Source of the DNA: Christensenellaceae bacterium
GTDB taxonomy: Bacteria > Bacillota > Clostridia > Christensenellales > Borkfalkiaceae
Length of the DNA stretch: 64,000 nt
Assembly (NCBI GenBank): GCA_948890655.1
Contig: CAQTYU010000001.1
Span: 124,001 to 188,000 of the forward strand
Direction of reading: 5' to 3'
In this document: in pieces, positions 26,501 to 33,659 of the stretch
How positions within the stretch are numbered: the stretch's first letter is position 1
Layout of the letters: every line of letters begins with the position of its first letter
Notes under the pieces: model-generated
Seen by the model: only the letters and a program-made list of their open reading frames with translations
What the model was told of the DNA's origin: nothing
The model's database searches: none
Position numbers and translations under genes: made by a program

Positions 26501-29373
26501 GTAAGCGCGTACGTTACGCCGTTATAAACGAACGACGCTTCGGGCGCGCGGTTAGAGCCGTCGTAGGTGAATTCCTGATTGTCGGTTATATTCCACTTAA
26601 TATCGCTTGCCGTGATATCGCGGGGCTTTACGGTGAAGCTTGCGCTTACGGTGCCGTCCAGCGAATAGTTGGGGTTTGCCACCCCTATCACCGTTGCGGT
26701 ATGCGTACCCGCGTCTATTCCGCCGCCGGACACGAAAGCTTTTACAGTGTCGCCCGTGACGACGTTGCCGCCCGTAAGATTAATTTCGGGGGTCAGAATT
26801 GAACCGTTGTATGTATACGTTCCCTGCACGCTTGCCGTAACGCCCGCAAGAATGAGCGGCGCGATTTTGTAGGTATGCGTTTTTACCGAGGGAAGTTTAT
26901 AGTTTGACGAAGTTCCAGAAATTGCGGCTTCCATTACGAAACCTGCGTCGGTTACGTTCTTTTTATCGCCGCTTTTATACGTTGCGGTAAGGGTCAACGT
27001 ATCGCCGCCGAGAAGCCCTGACGCTACGCCCAAATTTACGGAAGTATCGAGATTGCCCCCCGTATATGTGAAGGTTTCCGTACCCCAGTCAATCTGTACC
27101 TCGCGCGGGTTGACGGTGAAATTTACCGTGCTTGCCGCCGCAAGAGTGAAGTTGGTTGCGTACGTTCCCGCGGCTACCGTTGCGGTGTAAGAGCCTGCGT
27201 CAACGGCGCCATTTACGCTTGCGCCGCCCTTTTGAAGGGTTACGGGAAGGTTATAAATCTGTCCGTTTGCAGCCGTAAAAGAAGCCGTGGGAGCATGGTT
27301 TTGGGTATCGTACTCGAAGCCGGAATTATTTGCTACGCTCCAATTGACGGCGGTTATAGCCTGCTTAGTTATGGTTATGGTTTTGGTCGCAGAAAGGCTT
27401 GACGCAAACACATAGTTGGGGTTGACGTTTACCGCCGTGACGGTGAACGTGCCTGCGTTTACGTTATCGCCCGTGACGACTACGGGCAAAGCGCCTACTC
27501 CCGTTGCGCTAGCGTTAAGTACTATCGGCGAACCCGTGTACGCAAACGAAGTTGCGCCGTCAGACCAAGTGATTGCCGATATCGTCGCGGGGGTGATAGT
27601 CATAGAATAGCTTTTGACGGTAGTTCCGTCCGAGAAGGCATAGCCTTTGTTGGCGGAAGCCGTTATAGTATAGTTGCCGACAGCCGCTTTTGCGGGAATG
27701 GTTACGGTTGCCGCGCTCAACGACCAGCCGTTCGGAAGGGTTAAGGTTACGCCCGTGAGCGCGGCCGTGCCGACCGTGAAGGTCTGCGTTGAGGTTGAGA
27801 AGCCCGTACTCGTTTTAGAAAGCGTGGGCGTAGTCGACGTAAGCGAGGTTACGGCGATGGGCAGAACCTTTGAGCCCGTGCCGCCGCCCGCCCAAACGTA
27901 GCCTGCCAAGGGCGTTACCACTACCTCGTAATTGCCGGGCAGAGCCCCTGCGGGAATAGTTATCGTGCCGTTGCTCCTACTCCAACCGTTCGGAAGGGCG
28001 ATAGTCATACCCGCGTAAGACGATATCGTGAAGGTCTGCGCGCTTGCGGAATACGCCGTACTCGTTTTGCTGAGCGTAGGCGCGGCTATCGTAGTGCCCG
28101 TAACCGCTATAGGAAGGCTGAGCGCGCCGACCGAGCCGTCCGCCCAGGCATAGCCGGCGGACGGGGTTATTATTATATTATATCCGCCTACGGGCGCGTT
28201 TGCGGGGATGGTTACCGTGCCGCTACTCCTCGTCCAGCCCGTGGGGAGCGTAATCGCAAGGTTGGTTACGGACGATATTGTGAAGGTTTGCGCGCTTGCG
28301 GAGTACGCCGTCGTTGTCTTTGACAGCGTGGGTTTATCCACAAACAGCCCCGCCGCTGACGCGGCAGATCTCAGATTGAGATGAAGCGCGGGCCGAACAG
28401 CGCACGTACTGTCGACACTGCCACCGCTGCCGCCGCCCGAAGCAGCGAGAACGTGCGCATAGCTAGCACGACTGCCGCCGCCGGAACGCAGCCAAGATAC
28501 CGTGGAATTGGAACAAACTGTTCTATTTACGCCCCACAAACCGTTAGTGCCGCTTGTGCCCGTTTCCGTTATACTCGGAAGCCACAGCTTATCGGATTTC
28601 CACGCATCGTATGTGGGTTTAGTTATATAGTTGTAATTATATTTTGGATTTGACGAATAATCGTACCACTTTTCAGGGTTGGGAACGCCGTAAGCGTCGT
28701 TAGGGCAACAAGTCCAGCCCGACAGATAATTCATAACACTTTCAGTTTCCTGATAAGCAATTTCCGACGGGGTTGCTATGAGTTTATCGTACTGCTTAGC
28801 AAAAGTATTCCAGGTTGCGTTTTGCGCTCCCGCAGTCAACGCGGTATCCGTCTTTGCGTTTATGTAAGCAGAGCCCGTCAGATAGCTACGAATCAAGCTC
28901 GTAGAGTACATATTAGAGGGGTAAGTCAACGTTCCGTCGTTTTCATACCACTTATTCCACTGCGAGGTTGCGGAGCTTGAAGCGAGCCAAAGGGTTGCAA
29001 CGACGTCGCCGCCGCGGGTCTGGGAAGCGTAAACCACGTTCCAGGTTTGCCCGCCGAGAGAGACCTGCGCGCCGATTTCACTACCCTTGCGCGCGTGGTC
29101 GCTGTCCTTATCCATATAAGCCTTTAACTCGTTATAGGATTTTGCAGCCGAGCTGCCCATAATTTTGCCCATAAGGCTTGCAAGGGACGAGCCGGTTATA
29201 CTGCCGCCCGTGCCCAAGCTGTAAGAGGTGCCGCTGGCGTTTGCGCTTGCGGTCTGAACGCTGCCCAAGCCGCCGAATGCGCCGACAAATGCCGCTATGC
29301 CGGCGCATATCAAAGCGGCTATCAGCGCAACGAAAGTTGCCAGCCTGCCTTTTAAAAACTTTTTGATTTTCAT
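23524..29373 (-). CDS. Giant surface protein 2: DGR target with variable C-type-lectin-like domain
   Basis: 1949 residues; ATG at 29373 with GGAGG 10 bp upstream. Residues about 8-35 are an export/anchor helix. Residues about 50-345 form a DUF6273/C-type-lectin-like domain ending SWLRSGGGSRASYAHVLA...VRPALHL; residues about 290-331 are the DGR variable region. Three repeats of about 85 residues (TLSKTTTAYSASAQTFTISS) occupy about 345-590. A long stalk of MBG/YDG Ig-like units runs to about 1880. A membrane helix (WWWILLLVITVISIFFAIIA), KKKK and an acidic tail ending DDGFYDDVTEDDLKW close the protein. The variable domain sits at the tip of the stalk near the N-terminus, unlike most DGR targets, where it is at the C-terminus. 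Inferred role: ligand-binding adhesin. Its upstream switch is in the ON orientation. Confidence 0.92.
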   Translation of the reverse strand: MKIKKFLKGRLATFVALIAALICAGIAAFVGAFGGLGSVQTASANASGTSYSLGTGGSITGSSLASLMGKIMGSSAAKSYNELKAYMDKDSDHARKGSEIGAQVSLGGQTWNVVYASQTRGGDVVATLWLASSSATSQWNKWYENDGTLTYPSNMYSTSLIRSYLTGSAYINAKTDTALTAGAQNATWNTFAKQYDKLIATPSEIAYQETESVMNYLSGWTCCPNDAYGVPNPEKWYDYSSNPKYNYNYITKPTYDAWKSDKLWLPSITETGTSGTNGLWGVNRTVCSNSTVSWLRSGGGSRASYAHVLAASGGGSGGSVDSTCAVRPALHLNLRSAASAAGLFVDKPTLSKTTTAYSASAQTFTISSVTNLAITLPTGWTRSSGTVTIPANAPVGGYNIIITPSAGYAWADGSVGALSLPIAVTGTTIAAPTLSKTSTAYSASAQTFTISSYAGMTIALPNGWSRSNGTITIPAGALPGNYEVVVTPLAGYVWAGGGTGSKVLPIAVTSLTSTTPTLSKTSTGFSTSTQTFTVGTAALTGVTLTLPNGWSLSAATVTIPAKAAVGNYTITASANKGYAFSDGTTVKSYSMTITPATISAITWSDGATSFAYTGSPIVLNASATGVGALPVVVTGDNVNAGTFTVTAVNVNPNYVFASSLSATKTITITKQAITAVNWSVANNSGFEYDTQNHAPTASFTAANGQIYNLPVTLQKGGASVNGAVDAGSYTATVAAGTYATNFTLAAASTVNFTVNPREVQIDWGTETFTYTGGNLDTSVNLGVASGLLGGDTLTLTATYKSGDKKNVTDAGFVMEAAISGTSSNYKLPSVKTHTYKIAPLILAGVTASVQGTYTYNGSILTPEINLTGGNVVTGDTVKAFVSGGGIDAGTHTATVIGVANPNYSLDGTVSASFTVKPRDITASDIKWNITDNQEFTYDGSNRAPEASFVYNGVTYALTTDLSEAYNASATAYTANVAAGVFQNNFNLVDLDTSMPTGNAATVSFKINKAKITSSDVEWSFTEGFKFPPETDPAMYALFRYNNTAFVLGISYTDESGNAVATGGDGSQWKTGVYTATVALGSGAEFDNFVLDGTISRTFKITESAAGTYTVIWEGFNSVVNYNGADQKPNAYVIVDGEKLDVTVSVEKWDGSAWVAATAAMNAGAYRFTATRTNYQLSNDKVELRIDPRVISVDYKNLTGLTHGATENVTATTTDPVAKAEFDAGKLNFAVSGSGHVAGTHVVSVVPQVEDGQSGWIATNNYSISNATAVQTIGKKVLTINDVEWKLDFTYDGNVKIPEGKVKINSLTLADQAGGAYLIFEFVYAVDAGSYQVKVLGVSNDNYAYNGEVELIVNELEVTDVKWEGVQTGGSVTFNKQDQAPKAYFEVGGEKVYLESKLEKYDAANDAWNEVAYALNAGSYRVTVEAIAQGTGNWFVAETVNTFTVSKFEISEVYLTKNVFTYDGNTPAIEVYAIGANNERIIITNATVLDGLGNTVTAFSDAGTYVVQVQAGVLGSNANYTVKSLVATGFVINPQLVNVTFEITGGSWSWKVDAVAPTVTVRASVANAVEVKFGKFGADTMKPSSSNHGLSYSFNITGMTGDGIITATVTDANYQISGASVQTFNVIPVDGTAQATFLYDGSAWGNDNIEIIYDETNGKIISVTGDNDVEIKFYKDGVLLASPITSTAGLDAGTYLVTVSCSTRELTTNITATTRTFKILPKEVDFSGVKWVINGVEVASGKVTYNGQIYNATLALGDLADKFEAFYTDGSVKNVGAVNTTVTVVSKNKNYTAVNVTESYSWEIEAVATTVAWNDDGTVASVTGDSAQATGGSFFEKDGSAYKVVYKKGGAVLGGAPTEAGDYTAEVVLALGNDGNVEVTAQSFNFSIGIPPVSPDGNSIQSWWWILLLVITVISIFFAIIALIVASKKKKAMQDDDGFYDDVTEDDLKW
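28382..28502 (-). repeat. DGR variable repeat (VR)
   Basis: 121 bp aligned without gaps to the template repeat at 30379-30499. About 28 positions differ; about 26 of these are adenines on the template (minus) strand, and two are T to G (VR 28450 and 28454). The template Asn codons AAC/AAT become Gly, Arg, Ser, Tyr, His, Ala, Asp and others, for example GNNSNANNAN in TR against GGGSRASYAH in VR. The invariant end GCTGTTCGGCCCGCGCTTCA is where the initiation-of-mutagenic-homing element is expected. Confidence 0.95.
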
Positions 29374-29773
29374 ATAAGATTCCTCCGTATAAAGAGATAT
29401 ATTAATGACGAGTTCACAAACGTTTCGCGCTATTCTGCGCGCAAAACATTTAGTGATTTTGGGATGTCCCTCATCCGTCCACCCTCACCCCTGCCCCTCC
29501 CCCTCAGGTATAAGGGGGAGGGCTAAATTATGGTGAAGAGTTTTTACCGATTTATAGGCTTCCCCTTTGGTTTAAGGGGGAAGCTCCCGCGGAGCTTGCG
29601 TAAGCGGGTGATGAGGGTTATTAGAGTTTTTGAAACCCCTCATCCGTCCCGTTCTCGCTATCGCTACGGACGGGACACCTTCTCCACCGCGGAGAAGGCT
29701 TAGGGGTGTGAAAGTATAAAAAACGCGTTTGGTGGCGCAATATACCGCGAAAAAACGGGTTTTTTGACGATAC
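29374..29773 (-). other. 400 bp untranslated leader of giant gene 2, rich in hairpins
   Basis: Leaders in the other two modules are about 109 and 53 bp; this one is about 400 bp. The extra length is made of dispersed intergenic repeats: a loop-conserved hairpin (29413-29454), a CCCTCCCCCT / AGGGGGAGGG hairpin (29506-29533) with a relative at 40139-40170, and a GACGGGACACC / GAGAAGG hairpin block at 29640-29705. No credible gene is seen. Read on the minus strand these hairpins would sit in the 5' leader of the ON transcript and could attenuate it. Confidence 0.6.
29413..29454. repeat. Loop-conserved hairpin, copy 1
   Basis: Stem AAACGTTTCGCGC / GCGCGCAAAACATTT around TATTCT. Relatives with the same CTATTCTGC loop but different stems occur at 42964-42997 (opposite strand) and 46618-46659. 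Confidence 0.6.
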
Positions 29774-29960
29774 AAAAAATACACCTATTAGTATAATTGA
29801 TGTACTTTTTACGCCTGTATAGTATCACTTGAAAAATGGAAAGTCAAGCATATATAGGGGTTTTTTAATATTTTTTATTTTTAATATATGTAAGAAATGG
29901 CTAAAATTGCCAAAAAAATACCAAAAAAATACACCTAATATACTAATAGGTGTACTTTTT
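29774..29960. promoter_or_regulatory. Invertible promoter module 2 (predicted ON)
   Basis: Left site 29774-29810 and right site 29923-29960 are inverted repeats sharing the outer half TATACTAATAGGTGTA. They differ at four inner positions and one outer position. The enclosed promoter faces the minus strand, toward giant gene 2. The promoter-side half-site reads GTACATCAATTATA, the same as the promoter-side half-site of module 3. There it lies on the other side relative to the gene. The gene-side outer end is GGTGTAT and the far-side outer end is GGTGTAC in all three modules, apart from one base at the module 1 gene side. Confidence 0.9.
29819..29847 (-). promoter_or_regulatory. Sigma-A promoter within switch 2, driving giant gene 2
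   Basis: Minus strand: TTGACT (29847-29842), 17 bp ending AAGTGA, TACTAT (29824-29819). The -10 ends 8 bp from the left recombination site. Transcription would start at the edge of the palindrome and give a leader of about 440 nt. Confidence 0.85.
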
Positions 29961-29987
29961 GAGCGCTCATTTTGGGGCGTTTTTTTA
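29961..29987 (+). terminator. Terminator beyond far site of switch 2
   Basis: A weak CGCTC / GGGCG stem (with one G-U pair) is followed by seven T. It occupies the same position as the stronger hairpins at 5334 and 40011 and would cap the promoter in its OFF orientation. Confidence 0.5.
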
Positions 29988-30068
29988 TGCCTTTTTTACA
30001 AGAAAACGGCACATATATACATATTAACCGTATTTTTCGGGCAGAATATGGCGGGGAATTGGGGGTTT

Positions 30069-30132
30069 TTGAGATTTTTCACTTCGTTTTGCGCCTTATT
30101 ACAAGAAGTTTTTACAATAAGGTGCGTAAAGC
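30069..30132 (+). repeat. 64 bp dispersed repeat, copy 2
   Basis: See the copy at 23421-23484. GCGCCTTATT and AATAAGGTGC inside it form a hairpin. It runs into a strong GCCGCGGGCGA / TCGCCCGCGGC terminator-like stem at 30131-30160, which lies between the DGR template and switch 2 and may end the DGR transcript. Confidence 0.6.
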
Positions 30133-30378
30133 CGCGGGCGATTTTCGCCCGCGGCTTTTATTTTAAAAGGTACTCAACCGCTTTACGGAAAAGCTAATGT
30201 AACTGAAAGAGACTGCATTTAATCAGCGCCGTCAGCACAAGGTTGAGTATGTTTCGCATTCGCCGAGCTTGCGACGCATGCAGGACGGTAGCCCCCTTCA
30301 TCTCCAAATCGATTCTGTCCGAAGATACTTATATCGTACGGATACGGGAAATAACTTACTTTATCTTTAGTAAGCGAG

Positions 30379-30499
30379 TGAAGCGCGGGCCGAACAGCGT
30401 ACGTATTGTTGACATTGTTATTGTTGTTGCTGCCCGAAGTATTGAGATAGTTAGCATTGTTAGCATTACTGTTGTTGCCGGAACGCAGCCAAGATTCCG
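30379..30499 (-). ncRNA. DGR template repeat (TR) RNA
   Basis: Non-coding template, 73 bp downstream of the avd stop and on the same strand as the reverse transcriptase. In the phase of the target it would read SWLRSGNNSNANNANYLN..., rich in AAC/AAT codons, which is the classic DGR signature for adenine mutagenesis. It is transcribed with RT and avd, presumably from the promoter at 32279-32307. It ends with the same 20 bp GCTGTTCGGCCCGCGCTTCA as VR. Confidence 0.95.
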
Positions 30500-30572
30500 A
30501 TGCGAACTACCGCCCTAAAAAGCACGGTGCAGTTAAACGCGAGGGTTTAACGCCGACTTTTCCTATAGAGAA

Positions 30573-31115
30573 TTATTTTCTTTTGGTGCTTTTTATCCAG
30601 CCGTTCAGAAGCTTGCCCGTTTCAGAAACGTACTGCGCGAGCACGCCCATTTGGTGAACGGTTATCGCTTGCTTTTTGCGTGCGGTTTCGGCGTAAAAGT
30701 CCAAAAGCTTTAAGCTGACAGCGGCGCGTTTCTGATATGTTAGCCTTACTGCCGTTTCCCTTTCAAAATTGGCGTGATAGAGGTTTTCGATAACCTCGAC
30801 AGAGACGTTCTGCAAGCGCGAAACGATGCTCCAACGGAATTTTTTCGGGGATTTTTCGGTTATTACGAATACGTACTCGCTGAGTTTTTTTGCGTGCGTG
30901 AACACCGCCATTTCCCTATCGGACGGGGTATCGAAATCGTTTACCCTGAAGGGTTTACGGGCGGCGTTCTTCTCCGCGGCGGATGCTTCGACGTCCTCAG
31001 GCGGGGCGGTAAAGCCGTAGTATTCGGGGGAGTTCAGCTCGTACAAAATTTCTTTTTCGAGAATTTCAAGCTGAGTATCGCTCTTCTTTTCTTCGTCTTT
31101 GGCGTTATCAGTCAT
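30573..31115 (-). CDS. avd: DGR accessory variability determinant (Avd-like)
   Basis: 180 residues; ATG at 31115 with AGAGGAAA upstream, 29 bp after the RT stop. An acidic, poorly conserved N-terminus of about 65 residues precedes a helical region (about 66-178: DREMAVFTHAKKLSEYVFVI, KKFRWSIVSRLQNVSVEVIE, ENLYHANFERE, LLDFYAETARKK). This matches the four-helix bundle of Avd/S23-like proteins. Avd is a pentameric basic partner that binds RT and the template RNA and is needed for mutagenic cDNA synthesis. Assignment rests on size, helix pattern and position next to RT and TR. Confidence 0.88.
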   Translation of the reverse strand: MTDNAKDEEKKSDTQLEILEKEILYELNSPEYYGFTAPPEDVEASAAEKNAARKPFRVNDFDTPSDREMAVFTHAKKLSEYVFVITEKSPKKFRWSIVSRLQNVSVEVIENLYHANFERETAVRLTYQKRAAVSLKLLDFYAETARKKQAITVHQMGVLAQYVSETGKLLNGWIKSTKRK

Positions 31116-31144
31116 ACGGTTTCCTCTTTTGGTACGTTGCGTGG

Positions 31145-32233
31145 TCAGGAATAGGATTTGAGTTTCAGGAAAAGTTCTTTTTCAAGTTTGTAAGCTTTTG
31201 CGTGCTTTAAGTGCCCGTGGAAGGCGGCAAGAGATTGGCGGACGCGTTCGGGCGTAATTATCCCGTCAAGCGAAGCTTTTTTTAAGAGACGGGCACGCCA
31301 ACGAAGGCGTTTTTTGGTTTGCTTTTTCACGGTTTTGACAAGCTTGCCTTGCGGGGTTACGAAGTAACGGAAGCCGAGATACGTTACGCCGTTTTTTAAC
31401 GGGCATATCTGCGTTTTGGAGTTGAACTTCAAGCCGAGCGCGGTTACTTTTTCCGTAATTTCCGACAGTGCGTACCGTAAAAATTCCTTATCGCAATGCA
31501 CCAAAACGAAGTCGTCCATATACCTTGAATAGACTTTTACGCGGAGCCGTTCTTTGACGAGACGGTCGACAGGGTTTAGGTAAAACATACCGAAAACCTG
31601 ACTCGTCTGGTTGCCTATCGGTATCCCTCTGCCGCTGCGGGCGGGGTCGGGCGTTAAACAGTCGTAGCCGTAATTTTCAAGATATTTAATATCGGTATGA
31701 TAGCTGTCGATGACTTGCGAAAGCAAGTTTTTTAAGCGCGTATCGGCGAACTCAGAGCAGAAGATTTTCATTAAACGGTCGTGCGGAATACTCGGAAAAT
31801 ATTTTAAAATATCGCACCTTAAAAAATAGCCCGTTACGCCGTTTTTCTTTACGTGTCCGCGTAGCATATTTTCAAAGCGTTCAAGCGCAAAATGGGTACC
31901 CTTACCGACCTGACAAACCGCGTTATCGAGAATTGCGCGCTTGGAAAAATAGGGTTGCAAGACGTCGTCGCAAATGACGTGCTGGACAACCCTGTCACAA
32001 TAGCGCAAGGTTTGAATTTCACGCTTTTTCGGCTCGTAAACGATAAAATGGTTGTAATTGCTGATTTTAAAAGTACCGTCTTTGAGGGAACGGTAAATTT
32101 TATATATATTCTCTAAAAGAGAGGATTCAAAACGGACAAGCGGAAGCTTATCACGCTTTGCCAGCCTGCCGCGAAGGTGCGCCCTGTAAAGCGTTTCAAA
32201 GGTGAACACTTCGTCAAAAGTTTGCTTTATCAT
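31145..32233 (-). CDS. DGR reverse transcriptase
   Basis: About 362 residues from the ATG at 32233 (AGGAAAG upstream); an in-frame TTG at 32239 is less likely. RT motifs: LRCDILKYFPSIPHDRLMKI, the DGR-type IPIGNQTSQ in place of the group II intron QG..SP motif, and the catalytic YSRYMDDFVLVH (Asp pair about 240-241). KTQICPLKNGVTYLGFRYF follows. There is no maturase or endonuclease domain, so it is not a group II intron protein. It makes the adenine-mutated cDNA from TR that replaces VR. It has its own promoter at 32279-32307 and is followed by avd and TR. Confidence 0.96.
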   Translation of the reverse strand: MIKQTFDEVFTFETLYRAHLRGRLAKRDKLPLVRFESSLLENIYKIYRSLKDGTFKISNYNHFIVYEPKKREIQTLRYCDRVVQHVICDDVLQPYFSKRAILDNAVCQVGKGTHFALERFENMLRGHVKKNGVTGYFLRCDILKYFPSIPHDRLMKIFCSEFADTRLKNLLSQVIDSYHTDIKYLENYGYDCLTPDPARSGRGIPIGNQTSQVFGMFYLNPVDRLVKERLRVKVYSRYMDDFVLVHCDKEFLRYALSEITEKVTALGLKFNSKTQICPLKNGVTYLGFRYFVTPQGKLVKTVKKQTKKRLRWRARLLKKASLDGIITPERVRQSLAAFHGHLKHAKAYKLEKELFLKLKSYS

Positions 32234-32278
32234 ATGCAAACGCTTTCCTGTATGAAATGTAATAATGTGGTTGTAATT

Positions 32279-32307
32279 ATTTTAACAACCGACGGAATTA
32301 CTGTCAA
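32279..32307 (-). promoter_or_regulatory. Promoter of RT-avd-TR
   Basis: Minus strand: TTGACA (32307-32302), 17 bp, extended TGTTAAAAT with -10 at 32284-32279, about 46 bp before the RT start. Close to consensus, so the DGR machinery may be expressed constitutively. Confidence 0.85.
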
Positions 32308-32370
32308 CAAGTTAGGGCGCGTTTAAGAAGAAAATCGGTGACACGGCGGGTCGGGCTACGGTCATACGCT

Positions 32371-33306
32371 TTACGGCAACATTCTGCCGAGCTTGTTCAT
32401 CATCTCCTTTTTGTGCTCCATAAACGAGTGAACGTATTTGTTGAGCGTTACGGTGGCATTCTTGTGACCTAAAATTTCAGATAACGTTTTTACGTCCATT
32501 CCGCACTCTATCGCGCGGGTTGCGAAGGTGTGCCTTAGCGCATGGAAGCCCTTGTGCGGAATACCGAGGTTTTTAAGGCATATCTCGAAGCTACACTGGT
32601 ACGCGCGCACGAAAACGCCCGTGCCTTTGGTAGACGACACGACGAATCTTGAAAGAGAGCTGCTTTTTATATCCTTTAAATAAGGCAAAAGCTGTTTGGG
32701 GAAGGGTATAACCCGTTTTGAGGTTTCGGTCTTGGGCGCGTCGATGATGCGAGCGTTTCTGCCGTACTCATCCTGACCGTCGTGCATGCTTTTGCTTACG
32801 GTGACGGTGCATTTTTGGAAGTCGACGTCGCACCACTCCAAAGCTAAAAGCTCGCCTATTCTTAAACCCGTATAAAGGCTGAGAACCACGCCGAACATTC
32901 TGGGTTTTTGCTGGGAGAGAATAGAATTCTCAATTTTCCGCTGTTCGGCGACGGTGAAGCTGATTATCTGCTTTTGCGCAGAACGCGGACGTTTGATTTT
33001 ATCCGCGAAGTATTCAGGCAGTTGCCCGACGCTGTATGCGGAACGCAGGGAGTTCTGGATAACGGTGACTATGCAGTTAACGGTGTTTACGGCAAGCCCG
33101 CCGCCCGTCTTCAAATTGCCGCTGTTTAAAAGACGCATCGTGTAGTGCTGGAGCACGAGCGGGGTTAATTTCGTCAGCTCGTAATTGCCGAGCTGGACGG
33201 TGATGTGCTGTTTGATAATTTCGTTGTACCTTAAATAAGTCTTATGCTTGGATACGGGTTTGACGTAATTTTCAAGCCATTCGGTTAACCATTGTTTGTA
33301 TTTCAT
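32371..33306 (-). CDS. Tyrosine recombinase (candidate invertase of the promoter switches)
   Basis: 311 residues; ATG at 33306 with GGAGG 7 bp upstream. A SAM-like core-binding domain (about 1-105) precedes a catalytic domain with the full set of residues: Arg149 (TGLRIGELLALEW), His255 and Arg258 (HALRHTFATRA), His281 (ILGHKN) and Tyr291 (KYVHS). No N-terminal arm-binding domain is seen. It lies between the DGR genes and giant gene 3. No phage or ICE genes are nearby. The palindromic switch sites, with AT-rich asymmetric centres, suit a tyrosine recombinase. Assigning it as the switch enzyme is inference from location; it could also be a relic of island integration. Confidence 0.93.
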   Translation of the reverse strand: MKYKQWLTEWLENYVKPVSKHKTYLRYNEIIKQHITVQLGNYELTKLTPLVLQHYTMRLLNSGNLKTGGGLAVNTVNCIVTVIQNSLRSAYSVGQLPEYFADKIKRPRSAQKQIISFTVAEQRKIENSILSQQKPRMFGVVLSLYTGLRIGELLALEWCDVDFQKCTVTVSKSMHDGQDEYGRNARIIDAPKTETSKRVIPFPKQLLPYLKDIKSSSLSRFVVSSTKGTGVFVRAYQCSFEICLKNLGIPHKGFHALRHTFATRAIECGMDVKTLSEILGHKNATVTLNKYVHSFMEHKKEMMNKLGRMLP

Positions 33307-33398
33307 AAAGTGCCTCCATATAAGTTATTGAAATAAAGTAAATACAAAAACCGCAAAATTTTAAATTTTTTGCAGAATTTATTGAAATGATTGAAAAC

Positions 33399-33515
33399 GC
33401 GGCGGCGCGGCGATATTAATCGCCGCGCCGCCTTATTTATACGTTAGAGCACTTATTTTTTTAAAATTGCCCCCCATATATGCCGCAAATAACGGGTTGG
33501 GGGCTTGTGTGGAAG
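33399..33515. repeat. Dispersed intergenic repeat with 13 bp GC stem, copy 1
   Basis: GGCGGCGCGGCGA / TCGCCGCGCCGCC is followed by TTATTTATAC, then CCCCCCATATATG...AACGGGTTGGGGG. The same order (GC stem, TTATTT, ACCCCCAAATATGGC, AAATAACGGGG) recurs at 41784-41874. Here it lies in the leader of the recombinase gene on the minus strand. Confidence 0.55.
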
Positions 33516-33554
33516 CGTTCTTTCAACTTAAAGTTTAACGAACGGACGTATTAT

Positions 33555-33584
33555 ATTTTAACATTTTTTTCAACGTTTAGTCAA
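33555..33584 (-). promoter_or_regulatory. Promoter of recombinase gene
   Basis: Minus strand: TTGACT (33584-33579), 18 bp, TGTTAAAAT with -10 at 33560-33555. The leader to the ATG is about 240 nt and contains the hairpin repeat at 33399-33515, which could attenuate expression. The rest of the gap 33307-33797 holds only this repeat and the 3'-flank repeat at 33660. Confidence 0.7.
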
Positions 33585-33659
33585 TACGTGCTTTTTAAAA
33601 AAATAATGCCGTAGGCGCATAAATACAGCGCGTGCGGCATTATAAAAATTATTAACAAA

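Noticed and set aside
30243..30518. A 91-codon plus-strand gene over the template repeat
   Set aside because: It runs antisense through TR and its similarity to a frame at 28381 only reflects the TR/VR homology.
31145..32233. Group II intron or retron reverse transcriptase
   Set aside because: No maturase, endonuclease or intron RNA ends; motif IGNQTSQ, Avd and the TR/VR pair identify a DGR instead.
32371..33306. Prophage or ICE integrase marking a mobile element
   Set aside because: No phage, conjugation, excisionase or tRNA attachment site is seen in the neighbourhood. The recombinase is kept as a switch candidate.
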